Source: Deinococcus sp. JMULE3 (GTDB lineage: Bacteria > Deinococcota > Deinococci > Deinococcales > Deinococcaceae). From it: a stretch of 64,000 nt of DNA. A program made the translations under genes and the position numbers. Positions 46,448-56,912 of the stretch are shown piece by piece. The stretch spans positions 682,001 through 746,000 of the forward strand of contig NZ_SGWE01000004.1 in NCBI RefSeq assembly GCF_013337115.1, written 5' to 3'. Within the stretch, counting starts at the first letter, position 1. Every line of letters starts with the position of its first letter. The notes beneath the pieces are model-generated. The model made no database searches, was not told the origin of the DNA, and saw only the letters and a list, made by a program, of their open reading frames with translations.

Positions 46448-47086
46448 TTACAGCAGGCCCTGGCGGAGGGCCTGGACGGCGGCCTGGGTGCGGTCGGCGG
46501 CGTGGAGTTTCACGAGGATTTCCTGCACGTGGAGTTTCACGGTGCTGACGCTGATCCCCAGGCTGGCGGCGATGTCGCGGTTGCCCTGTCCTTCGGCGAT
46601 GAGGCGCAGCACGTCGGTCTCGCGGGGGGTGAGGGGTGAGGTGGCGTGGGGCGTGCGGATGCTGCCCAGCACGTGATGCGCGATCTGCGGGTCGAGGTAC
46701 GCGCTGCCTGAGGCGGCGGCGTGGATACCGAGCAGCAGGAGGTCCGGGTCGGCGCTCTTGAGGCAGTAGGCGTGCGCGCCGGACGCCAGTGCGGCCAGGA
46801 CCTCGTCGCGCAGGTCGTGGGCGGTGAGCATGACCATGCGGACCTGCGGCCAGCGGCGGCCGATCTCGGCGGCGGTCTGGATGCCGTCCATGCCGGGCAG
46901 GCCGATGTCGAGCACGGCGACGTGAACGGGCTGCGGCCCGGTCTGGGTGCGGGTCAGGACGTCCAGGGCCTCCTCGCCGCTGCGGGCCTCGGCGGTGACG
47001 CGCAGGTCGCTTTCCAGGTTGATGGCGGCGCGCAGGCCGTCGCGGGTGAAGGCGTGATCCTCGACGAGCAGGACATGGGTGGTCAT
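46448..47086 (-). CDS. NarL/LuxR-type response regulator
   Basis: This 212-residue regulator has a receiver domain (1-125) with the phosphoacceptor Asp60 in VAVLDIGLPG and Lys in YCLKSAD. A LuxR helix-turn-helix (about 148-205) has LTPRETDVLRLIAEGQGN and ISVSTVKLHVQEIL. It is encoded downstream of a histidine kinase on the same strand (gap about 130 bases), so the two form a pair. The adjacent kdp genes make potassium control a possibility. Confidence 0.93.
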   Translation of the reverse strand: MTTHVLLVEDHAFTRDGLRAAINLESDLRVTAEARSGEEALDVLTRTQTGPQPVHVAVLDIGLPGMDGIQTAAEIGRRWPQVRMVMLTAHDLRDEVLAALASGAHAYCLKSADPDLLLLGIHAAASGSAYLDPQIAHHVLGSIRTPHATSPLTPRETDVLRLIAEGQGNRDIAASLGISVSTVKLHVQEILVKLHAADRTQAAVQALRQGLL

Positions 47087-47145
47087 GTGGGCCTCGGGCG
47101 TGCAGGCGGATGATGGAACTGCGGGGTGACGGGCGCGTGGTCTGC

Positions 47146-47210
47146 CGTTTCTCCTCCCCCTTGAAGGGGACTGGAACAGCTCGCAGGCGAGCGGCTGGGA
47201 GGGGGTGACA
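47146..47210. repeat. Structured intergenic repeat-like sequence
   Basis: CTCCTCCCCC and GGGAGGGGG flank the small hairpin GCTCG-CAGG-CGAGC in the gap between the kinase and regulator genes. Such CCCCTTGAAGGGG-type sequences are often dispersed repeats, but no second copy was seen here. Confidence 0.35.
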
Positions 47211-47213
47211 CGG

Positions 47214-48725
47214 TCATGCGTCTTCCAGGGGCAGGGTGAGGGTGAAGACGCTCTGGGCGCGGGCGGTGCGGGCGTACGTGACGGTCCCGCCGTGGCGTTC
47301 GGCGATGCGGCGGGTGAGGTACAGGCCGAGGCCGGTGCCGCCGCCTGCGCCGCCGGAGCGGAAGCGCTGGAAGAGGGTGGGGATTCGCGGGGCGCTGACG
47401 CCGGGGCCGCTGTCGAGGACGCTGAGGATCGCCTCGCCGTCCTGGCGGGCGAGGGTGATCTGGACGGCGCTGCCGGGTGGGGCGTAGCGGACGGCGTTGT
47501 CGAGGAGGTTCTGAATGGCGCGGCGCAGGTCGTGTTTGCGGCCGCGGGTGCGGGCGCCGTCCAGAGTGGTTTCCAGGGTGACGCCGCGCGTGGCGGCGGC
47601 GGGCCGCAGCTGCTCGGCGACGTTCAGGACGAGGTCGCGCAGGGAGACGCTCTGGAGTTCGTCGTCTTCCTGGCCGCTCTCGTACTTCGCGACGAGCAGC
47701 AGCTGGTCGGCGAGGGCCAGGAGGGCGGCGTTGGCGTCCAGGCCGTTGCGGAGCGTGGCGGCGTAGTCGTCCGGGAGGGGGCCGTAGGCGCCTTTCAGGG
47801 CGGAGCGCATGTTCACGGCGTTCGCCATGAGCGGGGTGCGCAGGTCGTGGCTGAACGAGTAGATGAGGTCCTGCAATAACTCCCCGCGTTCCTGGAGCTG
47901 GGCCTGCCGGGCGTGCAGGTCGTCGAGCAGCGCGGTGCGGTCGAGCAGCGGCTGGAGGGTCTGCACGGCTTCGGACAGCTGGTCGGGGGGGGCGGTGGGG
48001 CGGGTGAGGAGGATCAGGAGTTCCGGGTCGCTGGGGCGGGTGAGGCGGGCCACAAAGGTGTCGCCGCCACCGACGGCCCACACCTGATGGTCCCTGGGCT
48101 GCGCCGCGTCGCGGGTGGCGGGGCGGGCCAGGAGGTCCAGGGGCAGGCGGTGACCCAGGCGGCCCTCGCCGGGGCCGGTGTGGGCGTGGGGTTCGCGCAG
48201 CACGGCGCGGTCGACGCTGCCGATCTCGACGGTGGCCGCGCCGGTGAAGTCCTGCAGGGCGTGCGCGGCGCGCGTGACGAACTGCGCCTGCGTGAGGGGT
48301 CCGCTGACGGCCTCGATCAGGGTGCGCAGGGCGCGTTCGCGCTGGAGTCGGCGTTCCTCCTCGTGCAGGCGGGCGGCGCGGGTGGCGGCCTCGCGGGCGC
48401 GCAGGCTCAGGAAGCCGACCAGGATGGCGGCGAGGATGCTGACGGCGCGGTTGCCGAGGTCGGTGGGGGTCGCGCCGTCCCGCGCGGCGTTGACGGCACC
48501 CGCGAGGATGTTCCCGGCGATGGCGAGCGCGGTGAGGTTCACGGTGGCGCGGCGGCTGGCGCCCAGCGCGGCCAGGGCCAGGGGCGCGCTGACCAGGGTG
48601 CCGATGACCAGGGACGCGGGGGTCAGGACGTCGGTCAGGGTGGTCGCGACGATCAGGGCGACGCTGGCGGCCAGCAGACGGCGTTCGCTGCGTTCCGGGG
48701 TGGGGGTGGCGGAGGTGGGGGTCAT
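47214..48725 (-). CDS. Membrane sensor histidine kinase
   Basis: A 503-residue kinase. The N-terminus has about four to five hydrophobic helices (15-125). A GAF-like segment (about 150-290) follows, then the HisKA box FSHDLRTPL and a HATPase_c domain with NLLDNAVRYAPPG, DSGPGV and GTGLGLYLTRR. ATG 48725 starts just before the first helix. The HisKA (rather than HisKA_3) type is unusual as a partner for a NarL-type regulator. Its gene is divergent from kdpF. Confidence 0.9.
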   Translation of the reverse strand: MTPTSATPTPERSERRLLAASVALIVATTLTDVLTPASLVIGTLVSAPLALAALGASRRATVNLTALAIAGNILAGAVNAARDGATPTDLGNRAVSILAAILVGFLSLRAREAATRAARLHEEERRLQRERALRTLIEAVSGPLTQAQFVTRAAHALQDFTGAATVEIGSVDRAVLREPHAHTGPGEGRLGHRLPLDLLARPATRDAAQPRDHQVWAVGGGDTFVARLTRPSDPELLILLTRPTAPPDQLSEAVQTLQPLLDRTALLDDLHARQAQLQERGELLQDLIYSFSHDLRTPLMANAVNMRSALKGAYGPLPDDYAATLRNGLDANAALLALADQLLLVAKYESGQEDDELQSVSLRDLVLNVAEQLRPAAATRGVTLETTLDGARTRGRKHDLRRAIQNLLDNAVRYAPPGSAVQITLARQDGEAILSVLDSGPGVSAPRIPTLFQRFRSGGAGGGTGLGLYLTRRIAERHGGTVTYARTARAQSVFTLTLPLEDA

Positions 48726-48845
48726 GGGGCGTCTGGAGTTCAGGGTAGGGCGCGCCGGGTGGGGGTGGGGACTGGCCAGATGGCCAGGGGGGTGGGCCGG
48801 TCGGAGCATACCGTCCGGGTGGGGGGGCGGCGCAGGCTGGTCGGC

Positions 48846-48926
48846 ATGGACGCACTGCTTCTGATTCTGGTGCTGGCGCTGGGCGCGTACCTCCTGTACG
48901 CCCTGGTGAAGGCGGAACGGTTCTGA
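48846..48926 (+). CDS. kdpF: K+-transporting ATPase small subunit
   Basis: A 26-residue single-helix membrane peptide (MDALLLILVLALGAYLLYAL...) directly before kdpA, with which it overlaps by one base (TGATG). The position and size match KdpF, which stabilises the Kdp complex. Confidence 0.85.
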   Translation: MDALLLILVLALGAYLLYALVKAERF

Positions 48927-50605
48927 TGGATATCCTGCTGACGTACGGGCTGGCGCTGGCGCTGGCCCTTCCCCTGGGGCTGTTCATGGCCCGGCTGATG
49001 GAGGCTCCGGCGTCGCGCGTCACGGCGGGGCTGCTGCGTGCGTGTGGCGTGGACGCCGCGCGGGGCATGTCGTGGCGCGCGTACGTGGGGGCGCTGCTGG
49101 GCACGAACGTGATCGTGGGGCTGGTGGCGCTGGCGACGTACCTGTTGCAGGGTGGCCTGCCGCTGAACCCGGACGGCATCGCGAACCTGCGCTGGGACAC
49201 GGCGATTCACACGATGGCGTCGTTCATCACGAACACGAACCAGCAGCATTACAGCGGGCAGAGTGGCCTGTCGTACCTGTCGCAGATGCTGGGCATCACG
49301 GCGCTGCAGATCTTCACCCCGGCGGTGGGGTTCGCGGCGCTGTTCGCGGTGCTGCGTGGCCTGCGTGGGGACGCACACCTGGGGAACTACTTCCTGGACG
49401 TGACGCGCGGCGCGGCGCTGCTGACGGTGTCTGCGGCGGTGCTGGCGCTGCTGCTGACGTGGCAGGGCGTGCCGAGCACCTTCGCGGGGGCGCGCACGGC
49501 GACGCTGGTGCAACCTCAGACCGTGGAGGGGCAGGCGGTGACCACGCAGACGATCCCGGTGGGGCCGGTCGCCCCGATGGTCGCGATCAAGCAGCTGGGC
49601 ACGAACGGGGGCGGCTGGTACGGGCCGAACTCGACGGTGCCGCTGGAGAACCCCACGCCTCTGTCGAACCTGCTGGAGACGGTCAGCATTATCCTGTTCC
49701 CGCTGGCGCTGGTCGTGGCGACCGGCCGGTTCCTGCGCCGCCCGCGCTTCGGACTGGTGCTGATGGGCGTCATGAGCGTGCTGTCGGCGGCGCTGACGCT
49801 GGGTGCGGTGCTCGCAGAGCGGATGCCGAACGCGGCCCTGGCGGGCCTGTCCGCGTTGGGCCCGAACATGGAGGGCAAGGAGGTGCGCCTGGGCGCGGAC
49901 GCGACGGCGCTGTGGGCCGCGTTGACCACGCAGACGAGTAACGGGAGCGTGAACGGCATGCTGGATTCGTTCACGCCGCTGGGCGGGCTGGTGCCGCAAC
50001 TGGGCATGTTCCTGAACGACGTGTACGGCGGGATCGGCGTGGGGCTGATCAACATGCTGGTGTTCGTGATCCTGACGGTGTTCGTGGCGGGGCTGATGGT
50101 GGGCCGCACGCCGGAACTGTTCGGCCGGAAGATCGAGGCGCCCGAGATCAAGCTGGCGTCGCTGATCCTGCTGCTGCAGCCGCTGCTGGTGCTGGGCTTC
50201 ACGGCGCTGGCCCTGTCGAACCCGGCGGTCACGGCGAACTCGAACCCCGGCTTCCATGGGCTGTCGCAGGTGTTGTACGAGTACAACTCGGCGTTCGCGA
50301 ACAACGGCAGCGGCTTCGAGGGCCTGGGTGACAACACGCCCTGGTGGAACCTCAGCTGCGCGCTGGTGCTGCTGCTGGCCCGTTTCCTGCCGATGGTGGG
50401 GCCGCTGGCGATCGCGGGCCTGCTGGCCGCCAAGCGCGCCGCGCCGGAGGGCAGCGGGACGCTGAGGGTGGACACGCCGGTGTTCGCCGGGATGCTCCTG
50501 AGCGTGATGCTGCTGCTGCAACTCCTGAACTTCGCCCCGGCGCTGGTGCTGGGACCAGTCGCTGAGCAAATGACGCTGAATACCGTGAAGGACGTGACGA
50601 AATGA
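48926..50605 (+). CDS. kdpA: Potassium-transporting ATPase subunit A
   Basis: This 559-residue membrane subunit forms the K+ channel of the high-affinity Kdp pump. It has the repeated selectivity-filter-like segments of the SKT superfamily ([46 protein letters not shown]) and about ten helices. The operon kdpFABC is induced when potassium is scarce. The stop overlaps the kdpB start by four bases. Confidence 0.97.
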   Translation: MDILLTYGLALALALPLGLFMARLMEAPASRVTAGLLRACGVDAARGMSWRAYVGALLGTNVIVGLVALATYLLQGGLPLNPDGIANLRWDTAIHTMASFITNTNQQHYSGQSGLSYLSQMLGITALQIFTPAVGFAALFAVLRGLRGDAHLGNYFLDVTRGAALLTVSAAVLALLLTWQGVPSTFAGARTATLVQPQTVEGQAVTTQTIPVGPVAPMVAIKQLGTNGGGWYGPNSTVPLENPTPLSNLLETVSIILFPLALVVATGRFLRRPRFGLVLMGVMSVLSAALTLGAVLAERMPNAALAGLSALGPNMEGKEVRLGADATALWAALTTQTSNGSVNGMLDSFTPLGGLVPQLGMFLNDVYGGIGVGLINMLVFVILTVFVAGLMVGRTPELFGRKIEAPEIKLASLILLLQPLLVLGFTALALSNPAVTANSNPGFHGLSQVLYEYNSAFANNGSGFEGLGDNTPWWNLSCALVLLLARFLPMVGPLAIAGLLAAKRAAPEGSGTLRVDTPVFAGMLLSVMLLLQLLNFAPALVLGPVAEQMTLNTVKDVTK

Positions 50606-52635
50606 CCGCTGTGCCGCAGAAGACCCCGAAGGGGGGCGTGTTCGCCCCGGCGCTGATGCGCGCCGCGCTGAGGGCCGCGTTCGTGAAACTCGATCCGCGC
50701 TTCATGGTGCGCAGCCCGGTGATGTTCGTCGTGCTGCTGGGCGGCGTGCTGACGCTGCTGCTGACCGTGCAGGCCGCCGCGAGCGGGCAGGCGTGGGGCT
50801 ACCCGGCGGGCGTGACGGTCTGGTTGCTGTTCACGGTGGTGTTCGCGAACTTCGCCGAGGGGCTGGCCGAGGCGCGCGGGAAGGCGCAGGCGGCCACACT
50901 CCGCTCGGCGCGCGAGGACACCCCGGCCCGCCGGGTGCTGGACGGCCGCGAGGAGGTCGTCCCGAGTACGCAGCTGCGGCGCGGGGACGTGATCGTGGTG
51001 CAGGCGGGCGAGATGATCCCCGGCGACGGTGAGGTCATCGAGGGGCTGGCGGCGGTGGACGAGAGCGCCATCACGGGCGAGAGCGCCCCAGTGATCCGCG
51101 AGGCGGGCACCGATCACAGCGGCGTGACGGGCGGGACGCGCGTGCTGTCCGACCGGATCGTGGTGCGGGTGACGTCGCAGCCCGGCGAGAGCTTCCTCGA
51201 CCGCATGATCGCGCTCGTCGAGGGCGCCAGCCGCCAGAAGACCCCGAACGAGCTGGCCCTGTCGATCCTGCTGGCGGCGCTGACGCTGGTGTTCCTGATC
51301 GTCGTGGCGACCCTGCTGCCCCTGTCGCGGTTCGCGGGGGCGACGGTGGACGTGGTGACGCTCGCAGCGCTGCTCGTGTGTCTGATTCCCACGACGATCG
51401 GCGGTCTGCTGCCCGCCATCGGCATCGCGGGCATGGACCGGGCCTTGCAGGCGAACGTGATCGCCAAGAGCGGTAAGGCGGTCGAGGTGGCCGGGGACGT
51501 GGACATCCTGCTGCTGGACAAGACCGGCACGATCACCGTCGGGGACCGTCAGGCGACGCGCTTCCTGCCGCTGCCCGGCGTGAGCGGTGAGGAGCTGGCG
51601 GGCGCGGCGGCGCTGGCCTCGGCAGCGGACCCCACGCCGGAAGGCAAGAGCATCGTGACGCTGGCCCGCGCGCAGGGCGTGACGCCCGCCACCCCGGCGG
51701 ACGCGGAGTTCATCGAGTTCACCGCTCAGACCCGCATGAGCGGCGTGGACGCGGGCGGCGTGAGCATCCGCAAGGGCGCCGCCGACCGCATCACCCGCCT
51801 GGCCCGCGAGCGGGGCGGCAACGTGCCCACTGAACTGTCCCCGCTGGTGGACGAGGTGGCCCGCGCGGGCGGCACGCCCCTCGTGGTGCTCCGTGACGAA
51901 CGGGTGCTGGGCGTGGTGGCCCTGTCGGACGTGGTGAAGCCCGGCATGCGCGAACGCTTCGAGCAGTTGCGCCGCATGGGGCTGCGCACCGTGATGATCA
52001 CCGGGGACAACCCCCTGACCGCCGAGGCGATCGCCCGCGAGGCCGGCGTGGACGGCTTCCTGGCCGAGGCGACACCCGAGGACAAACTCGCCATGATCCG
52101 CGAGGAGCAGCGCGGCGGGAAGCTGGTCGCCATGATGGGCGACGGCACGAACGACGCCCCGGCCCTGGCGCAGGCGGACGTGGGCCTCGCCATGCAGAGC
52201 GGCACGCAGGCGGCCAAGGAAGCGGCGAACATGATCGACCTGGACTCCGACCCCACCAAGCTGATCGAGGTCGTGGAGATCGGCAAGGGCCTGCTGATGA
52301 CGCGCGGCGCGCTGACGACCTTCTCGATCGCGAACGACGTCGCGAAGTACTTCGCGATCCTGCCCGCGCTGTTCGCCACGCAGATTCCCGCGCTGGCCCC
52401 GCTGAACGTGATGGATCTGCGCAGCCCGCAGAGCGCGATCCTGTCCGCCGTGATCTTCAACGCCCTGGTGATCCCGGCGCTGATTCCGGTGGCGTTGCGA
52501 GGCGTGCGCTACTCGCCCGGCAGTGCCGACGCGCTGCTGGCGCGCAACCTGCTGATCTACGGGCTGGGCGGCGTGCTCGTGCCGTTCGTGGGCATCAAGC
52601 TCATCGACGTGCTGCTCGGACTGATCGGCGCCTAA
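50602..52635 (+). CDS. kdpB: Potassium-transporting ATPase subunit B (P-type ATPase)
   Basis: This 677-residue P-type ATPase energises KdpA. The phosphorylated Asp306 is in [15 protein letters not shown] lies in the actuator domain (AITGESAPV), and the hinge is [22 protein letters not shown]. The C-terminal helices follow. It is of usual length. A 65-base gap containing a hairpin separates it from kdpC. Confidence 0.97.
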   Translation: MTAVPQKTPKGGVFAPALMRAALRAAFVKLDPRFMVRSPVMFVVLLGGVLTLLLTVQAAASGQAWGYPAGVTVWLLFTVVFANFAEGLAEARGKAQAATLRSAREDTPARRVLDGREEVVPSTQLRRGDVIVVQAGEMIPGDGEVIEGLAAVDESAITGESAPVIREAGTDHSGVTGGTRVLSDRIVVRVTSQPGESFLDRMIALVEGASRQKTPNELALSILLAALTLVFLIVVATLLPLSRFAGATVDVVTLAALLVCLIPTTIGGLLPAIGIAGMDRALQANVIAKSGKAVEVAGDVDILLLDKTGTITVGDRQATRFLPLPGVSGEELAGAAALASAADPTPEGKSIVTLARAQGVTPATPADAEFIEFTAQTRMSGVDAGGVSIRKGAADRITRLARERGGNVPTELSPLVDEVARAGGTPLVVLRDERVLGVVALSDVVKPGMRERFEQLRRMGLRTVMITGDNPLTAEAIAREAGVDGFLAEATPEDKLAMIREEQRGGKLVAMMGDGTNDAPALAQADVGLAMQSGTQAAKEAANMIDLDSDPTKLIEVVEIGKGLLMTRGALTTFSIANDVAKYFAILPALFATQIPALAPLNVMDLRSPQSAILSAVIFNALVIPALIPVALRGVRYSPGSADALLARNLLIYGLGGVLVPFVGIKLIDVLLGLIGA

Positions 52636-52649
52636 GCACTCCTTCCCGG

Positions 52650-52677
52650 CGAGGTCCGGGGGATAGCCCCCACCTCG
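52650..52677 (+). promoter_or_regulatory. Hairpin between kdpB and kdpC
   Basis: CGAGGT / ACCTCG flanks GGGGG / CCCCC around an ATAG loop. No T-run follows. It could tune kdpC expression or be an mRNA stability element. Confidence 0.45.
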
Positions 52678-52700
52678 CCCCCCCATAAAGAGGTTTCATC

Positions 52701-53342
52701 ATGACTCTGAACGCCATGCCCTCCCCTGCCCTTCCCGAATCGGCCCTTCCCCAACCGACCCTTCCTGACGCGCCTCAGCCCGGGTGGAGTGCATGGCTGC
52801 GCTTCTCGGCGCTGTGGCTGGTGCTGGGCGGCCTCGCGTACCCGGCGGTGACGACCGCGCTGGGCGGCGCGTTGTTTCCCGCGCAGGCCACCGGTTCCCT
52901 GATCCGCGACGGGAGCCGGGTGGTCGGCTCGGCGCTGGTCGGGCAGCCCTTCACGGGGGACCGGTACTTCATCGGGCGGCCCAGCGCCGCCGGGAGCGGG
53001 TACGACCCGGTGAACGCGTCGGGCAGCAACCTCGCCGTGAGCAACCCCGCGCTGCGGGAGCGCGTGCAGGCCCAGGCGCAGGCGATCGCGGCGCGGGAGA
53101 ACATCCCCGTCACGCGGATTCCGGTGGATCTGCTCACCGCGAGCGGCAGCGGCCTCGACCCGCACGTGTCCCCGGCGGGCGCGGCGGTGCAGGTGGCGCG
53201 GGTGGCGCGCGCGCGCGGCCTGACGGACGCGCAGGTGCAGTCGCTGGTGCGGGAGCACACCGAGCGGGGCGTGCTGGGCCTGGGGCAACCCGGCGTGAAC
53301 GTGCTGGAACTGAACCTCGCCCTGGACCGGCTGGGACGGTGA
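52701..53342 (+). CDS. kdpC: Potassium-transporting ATPase subunit C
   Basis: This 213-residue subunit is anchored by one N-terminal helix (FSALWLVLGGLAYPAVTTAL). Signatures are GQPFTGDRYFIGRPSAAG, the NASGSNLAVSNPAL segment and LTASGSGLDPHVSPAGA. KdpC raises ATP affinity of KdpB. The ATG is preceded by a purine-rich AAGAGG. Confidence 0.95.
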   Translation: MTLNAMPSPALPESALPQPTLPDAPQPGWSAWLRFSALWLVLGGLAYPAVTTALGGALFPAQATGSLIRDGSRVVGSALVGQPFTGDRYFIGRPSAAGSGYDPVNASGSNLAVSNPALRERVQAQAQAIAARENIPVTRIPVDLLTASGSGLDPHVSPAGAAVQVARVARARGLTDAQVQSLVREHTERGVLGLGQPGVNVLELNLALDRLGR

Positions 53343-53375
53343 GCCGTCACGCCGCCTGAACCCGAGCGGCTGGCG

Positions 53376-54458
53376 ATGCCCGGCGCCGCCCGCCTGACGC
53401 GGGGTCGGCACCGGGTGTTCGTGGGCATGGCGGCGGGGGTCGGGAAGACCACCCGCGCGCTCAGCGAACTGCGCGACCGTCTGGAGCGCGGCGAGGACGC
53501 CCTGATCGGCGTGCTGGAAACGCACGGGCGGGCGTTCACGCAGGCCGCCGCCGAGGGCCTGCCGGTCTTCCCGCGGCTGGACGTGATGCGGGGCGGCGTC
53601 ACGCTGGGTGAACTGGACGTAGCGGGCCTGATCGCGCGCCGTCCGGACGTGGTGCTCGTGGATGAACTGGCGCACTCGAACGCGCCGGGCAGCTCGCGGG
53701 AGAAACGCTGGATGGACGTCGAGGCCCTGCTGGACGCGGGCGTGAACGTGCTGTCCACCGTGAACGTGCAGCACCTGGAGTCCCTGCACGACACGGTGGC
53801 GCGCCTGACCGGCGTGCGCGTCCGCGAGCGCATCCCGGACGCCGTGCTGGGCGGCGCGGACGAACTGGTGCTGGTGGACCTGACGCCCGCGGACCTGCGC
53901 GAGCGGGTGCGGTCCGGCGCGGTGTACGGCGTGGAGCGGGCCGAGCACGCCCTGTCGAACTTCTTCACGCTGCCGAACCTGACGGCGCTGCGGGAACTGG
54001 CACTGCGACAGGTGGCGCACGTCGTCGAGCAGGGCGCGGCCGGTCTGTCGGCAGGCCAGAGTCCAGGCCCGGTCGTGCAGGAGCGCGTGGTGGTCGCCGT
54101 GGCCGCCGAGGAGACCGGCGCGCGCCTGATCCGCCGCGGAGGTCAGCTCGCGCAGCGCCTGCACGCCGACCTTCAGGTCGTGACCGTGCGCGCCGAGCGC
54201 ATCAGTGCCGAACGGGCGCGGCTGCTCGACACGTTCCGCGCGGTCACGGTCGCGCTGGGTGGGGAGTTCATCGTGCTCGACCCGGCGGGCGGCGTGGCGG
54301 CCACGCTGATCCGGCACGTGCAGGCCACGCAGGCCACGCAGGTCGTGCTGGGCGAGAGCAGCCGTTCCCGCTGGGAGGAATTCCTGCGGGGGGACATCAT
54401 CCGCTCGGTGCTGCGGCAGACCCGCAACGTGGACGTGTACGTCATCACCCGCGAGTGA
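53376..54458 (+). CDS. KdpD-like sensor, N-terminal and Usp domains only
   Basis: A 360-residue protein equal to the cytosolic N-terminus of KdpD. The Walker A-like motif is GMAAGVGKTTRAL near 12-24, followed by LVDELAHSNAPGSSREKRW and NVQHLESLHD. A Usp-like domain (about 235-355) follows. There is no membrane domain, HisKA or HATPase, so it cannot phosphorylate a response regulator by itself. Truncated KdpD proteins are known in Deinococcus and cyanobacteria. The gene is in the kdp operon, 33 bases after kdpC. Confidence 0.9.
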   Translation: MPGAARLTRGRHRVFVGMAAGVGKTTRALSELRDRLERGEDALIGVLETHGRAFTQAAAEGLPVFPRLDVMRGGVTLGELDVAGLIARRPDVVLVDELAHSNAPGSSREKRWMDVEALLDAGVNVLSTVNVQHLESLHDTVARLTGVRVRERIPDAVLGGADELVLVDLTPADLRERVRSGAVYGVERAEHALSNFFTLPNLTALRELALRQVAHVVEQGAAGLSAGQSPGPVVQERVVVAVAAEETGARLIRRGGQLAQRLHADLQVVTVRAERISAERARLLDTFRAVTVALGGEFIVLDPAGGVAATLIRHVQATQATQVVLGESSRSRWEEFLRGDIIRSVLRQTRNVDVYVITRE

Positions 54459-54479
54459 CTGCGCCCGGTGGCGTGCCCG

Positions 54480-55070
54480 TCAGCTGGGGGCCACCTCGGC
54501 GCGCGGGTCGGCCAGGAGCGCGTCGTCGGGGGTCAGCAGCGGGTAGGTGTGCAGTTCCTGCACCTCGCCCCGGTGTTCCCGCGTGAGGCTCAGGGCTTCC
54601 ACCCGGAAGTGCGTGACGGGCGGCTTCAGGTCGCGGATCTCCTCCCAGAGGATCGGTTCGGCCCAGGGCAGCACGCCCAGCGCCAGCGTCAGGTGCGGGC
54701 GGTAGTCCGGGCCGTCGTGGCGCGCCTGACTGGACGGCCCGATGGCCAGGCTGCGGCGGTGCAGCGCGCCCAGGGCCGGACTGAGTTCGCATTCCAGGAA
54801 GATCACGCCGGGCAGCTGCTTCCAGCCTCGCACCTGCACGTCGAACGCGGGCTGGCCGCGCAGCACGTCGCGGCACGCGCCGACCAGTTCCGCGCTGCGC
54901 AGGCTGGTCTGGAACGGCGCGCGGACGTTCAGGTGCGGCAGGCCGAAGCCGCGCACGTTCAGGCGGCCTTGCAGGCGGCGCAGCCAGCTGTCGAGCGCCT
55001 CCGGGGGCCACGCCACGATGGAGTACAGCGGGCTGGGCGCGTCGTCCAGCGTGGGCAGGAACTCGGTCAC
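54480..55070 (-). CDS. 2H phosphoesterase superfamily protein (2'-5' RNA ligase-like)
   Basis: A 196-residue protein with the paired HxTx-type motifs of 2H phosphoesterases (LPHLNVRAPF and RPHLTLALGV), the second matching best. Family members open cyclic phosphates or seal 2'-5' RNA ends. The substrate is unknown. The GTG at 55070 is chosen since it is five bases after the SufR-like gene stop and the homology starts there. It is convergent with the KdpD-like gene. Confidence 0.82.
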   Translation of the reverse strand: MTEFLPTLDDAPSPLYSIVAWPPEALDSWLRRLQGRLNVRGFGLPHLNVRAPFQTSLRSAELVGACRDVLRGQPAFDVQVRGWKQLPGVIFLECELSPALGALHRRSLAIGPSSQARHDGPDYRPHLTLALGVLPWAEPILWEEIRDLKPPVTHFRVEALSLTREHRGEVQELHTYPLLTPDDALLADPRAEVAPS

Positions 55071-55075
55071 GGCCC

Positions 55076-55720
55076 TTACCCGACCCGGTAGCGGCAGCAG
55101 GCCTGCCCGCAGGCGATGCGGGTGTCGCGGGCGACGGGCACGCCCAGCAGGTCGGTGTACAGCGTGATCTCGGCGCTGCACAGCTGCGCGTACTGCCGCG
55201 CGACCGTCAGGTTCGGGCAGTTGCGCTGCGTGAACACCCACCCGCCCTGTTCGTCCTGCTCGGCGGTGGCGTCGAAGCCGTGTTCGTTCAGTCGGCGCAC
55301 GAGCACCTGCACCCGCTCGCCCAGCGGCAGATCTTCGGGCAGGTCGTCCCGCAGCCGCGCGGCGATCTCGGCGTTACGCGCGTCGAGGACCTGCAGCAGG
55401 GCGTCCCCGCCGAACAGACCCTCGATGTGCCGCAGGACGTCCACGCACAGGCTGGAGTACGTCTTGGGGAAGGCCGCCTCGCCCCGGTCGGTCAGGACGA
55501 ACACGTGCTGGGGCCGCCCGCGCCCGCCGGGGCGTTCGGTGCGGACCTCCAGCAGGCCCTGCTCCTGCAGGTCGCTCAGGTGGCGCCGCGCGGCGGGCAC
55601 GCTGACGTCCAGCCGCTGCGCGAGGTCCTGCGCGGTCTGCGCGCCGTGCCGTTTGACGAGTTCCAGCAGGCGGGTCTTCGTGCGTTCGGCACCGGCCGGG
55701 GCGAGGGTCGCGGCGCTCAC
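55076..55720 (-). CDS. SufR-like Fe-S-sensing DeoR/ArsR-type regulator
   Basis: A 214-residue regulator. The winged helix is at about 15-85 (AQTAQDLAQRLDVSVPAARRH). The C-terminal part has cysteines spaced as in SufR (NCPNLTVARQYAQLCSAEI, then ACGQACCRYRVG), which hold a cluster and repress Fe-S assembly genes in cyanobacteria. The Mrp Fe-S carrier gene is next upstream on the same strand, which supports an Fe-S link. No suf genes lie in the window. Confidence 0.85.
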   Translation of the reverse strand: MSAATLAPAGAERTKTRLLELVKRHGAQTAQDLAQRLDVSVPAARRHLSDLQEQGLLEVRTERPGGRGRPQHVFVLTDRGEAAFPKTYSSLCVDVLRHIEGLFGGDALLQVLDARNAEIAARLRDDLPEDLPLGERVQVLVRRLNEHGFDATAEQDEQGGWVFTQRNCPNLTVARQYAQLCSAEITLYTDLLGVPVARDTRIACGQACCRYRVG

Positions 55721-55754
55721 GGCCTGCCCCCCGCACCGTGGAGACGCGCGGCGG

Positions 55755-56804
<1,050 letters not shown>

Positions 56805-56813
56805 ATCCCGCAA

Positions 56814-56819
56814 TTAGTA
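56814..56819 (-). promoter_or_regulatory. -10 element of the Mrp gene (leaderless)
   Basis: TACTAA on the minus strand, nine bases before ATG 56804, with no ribosome-binding site. Confidence 0.55.
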
Positions 56820-56899
56820 GCGCAGATCGCGGGGCGCGGCAAGCCACGCGGTCACACTGCGCCGCCGCCTGTGCGCGCCGCGCGGGGCGGACACCAGCC

Positions 56900-56905
56900 T
56901 ATACT
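56900..56905 (+). promoter_or_regulatory. -10 element of the pseudokinase gene (leaderless)
   Basis: TATACT seven bases before the GTG at 56913, with no ribosome-binding site. Confidence 0.6.
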
Positions 56906-56912
56906 GCGGGCC

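Noticed and set aside
49516..52686. 1056-residue open frame antisense to kdpA/kdpB
   Set aside because: The kdp genes are certain, and the antisense protein is Arg/His/Gln-rich with no family resemblance.
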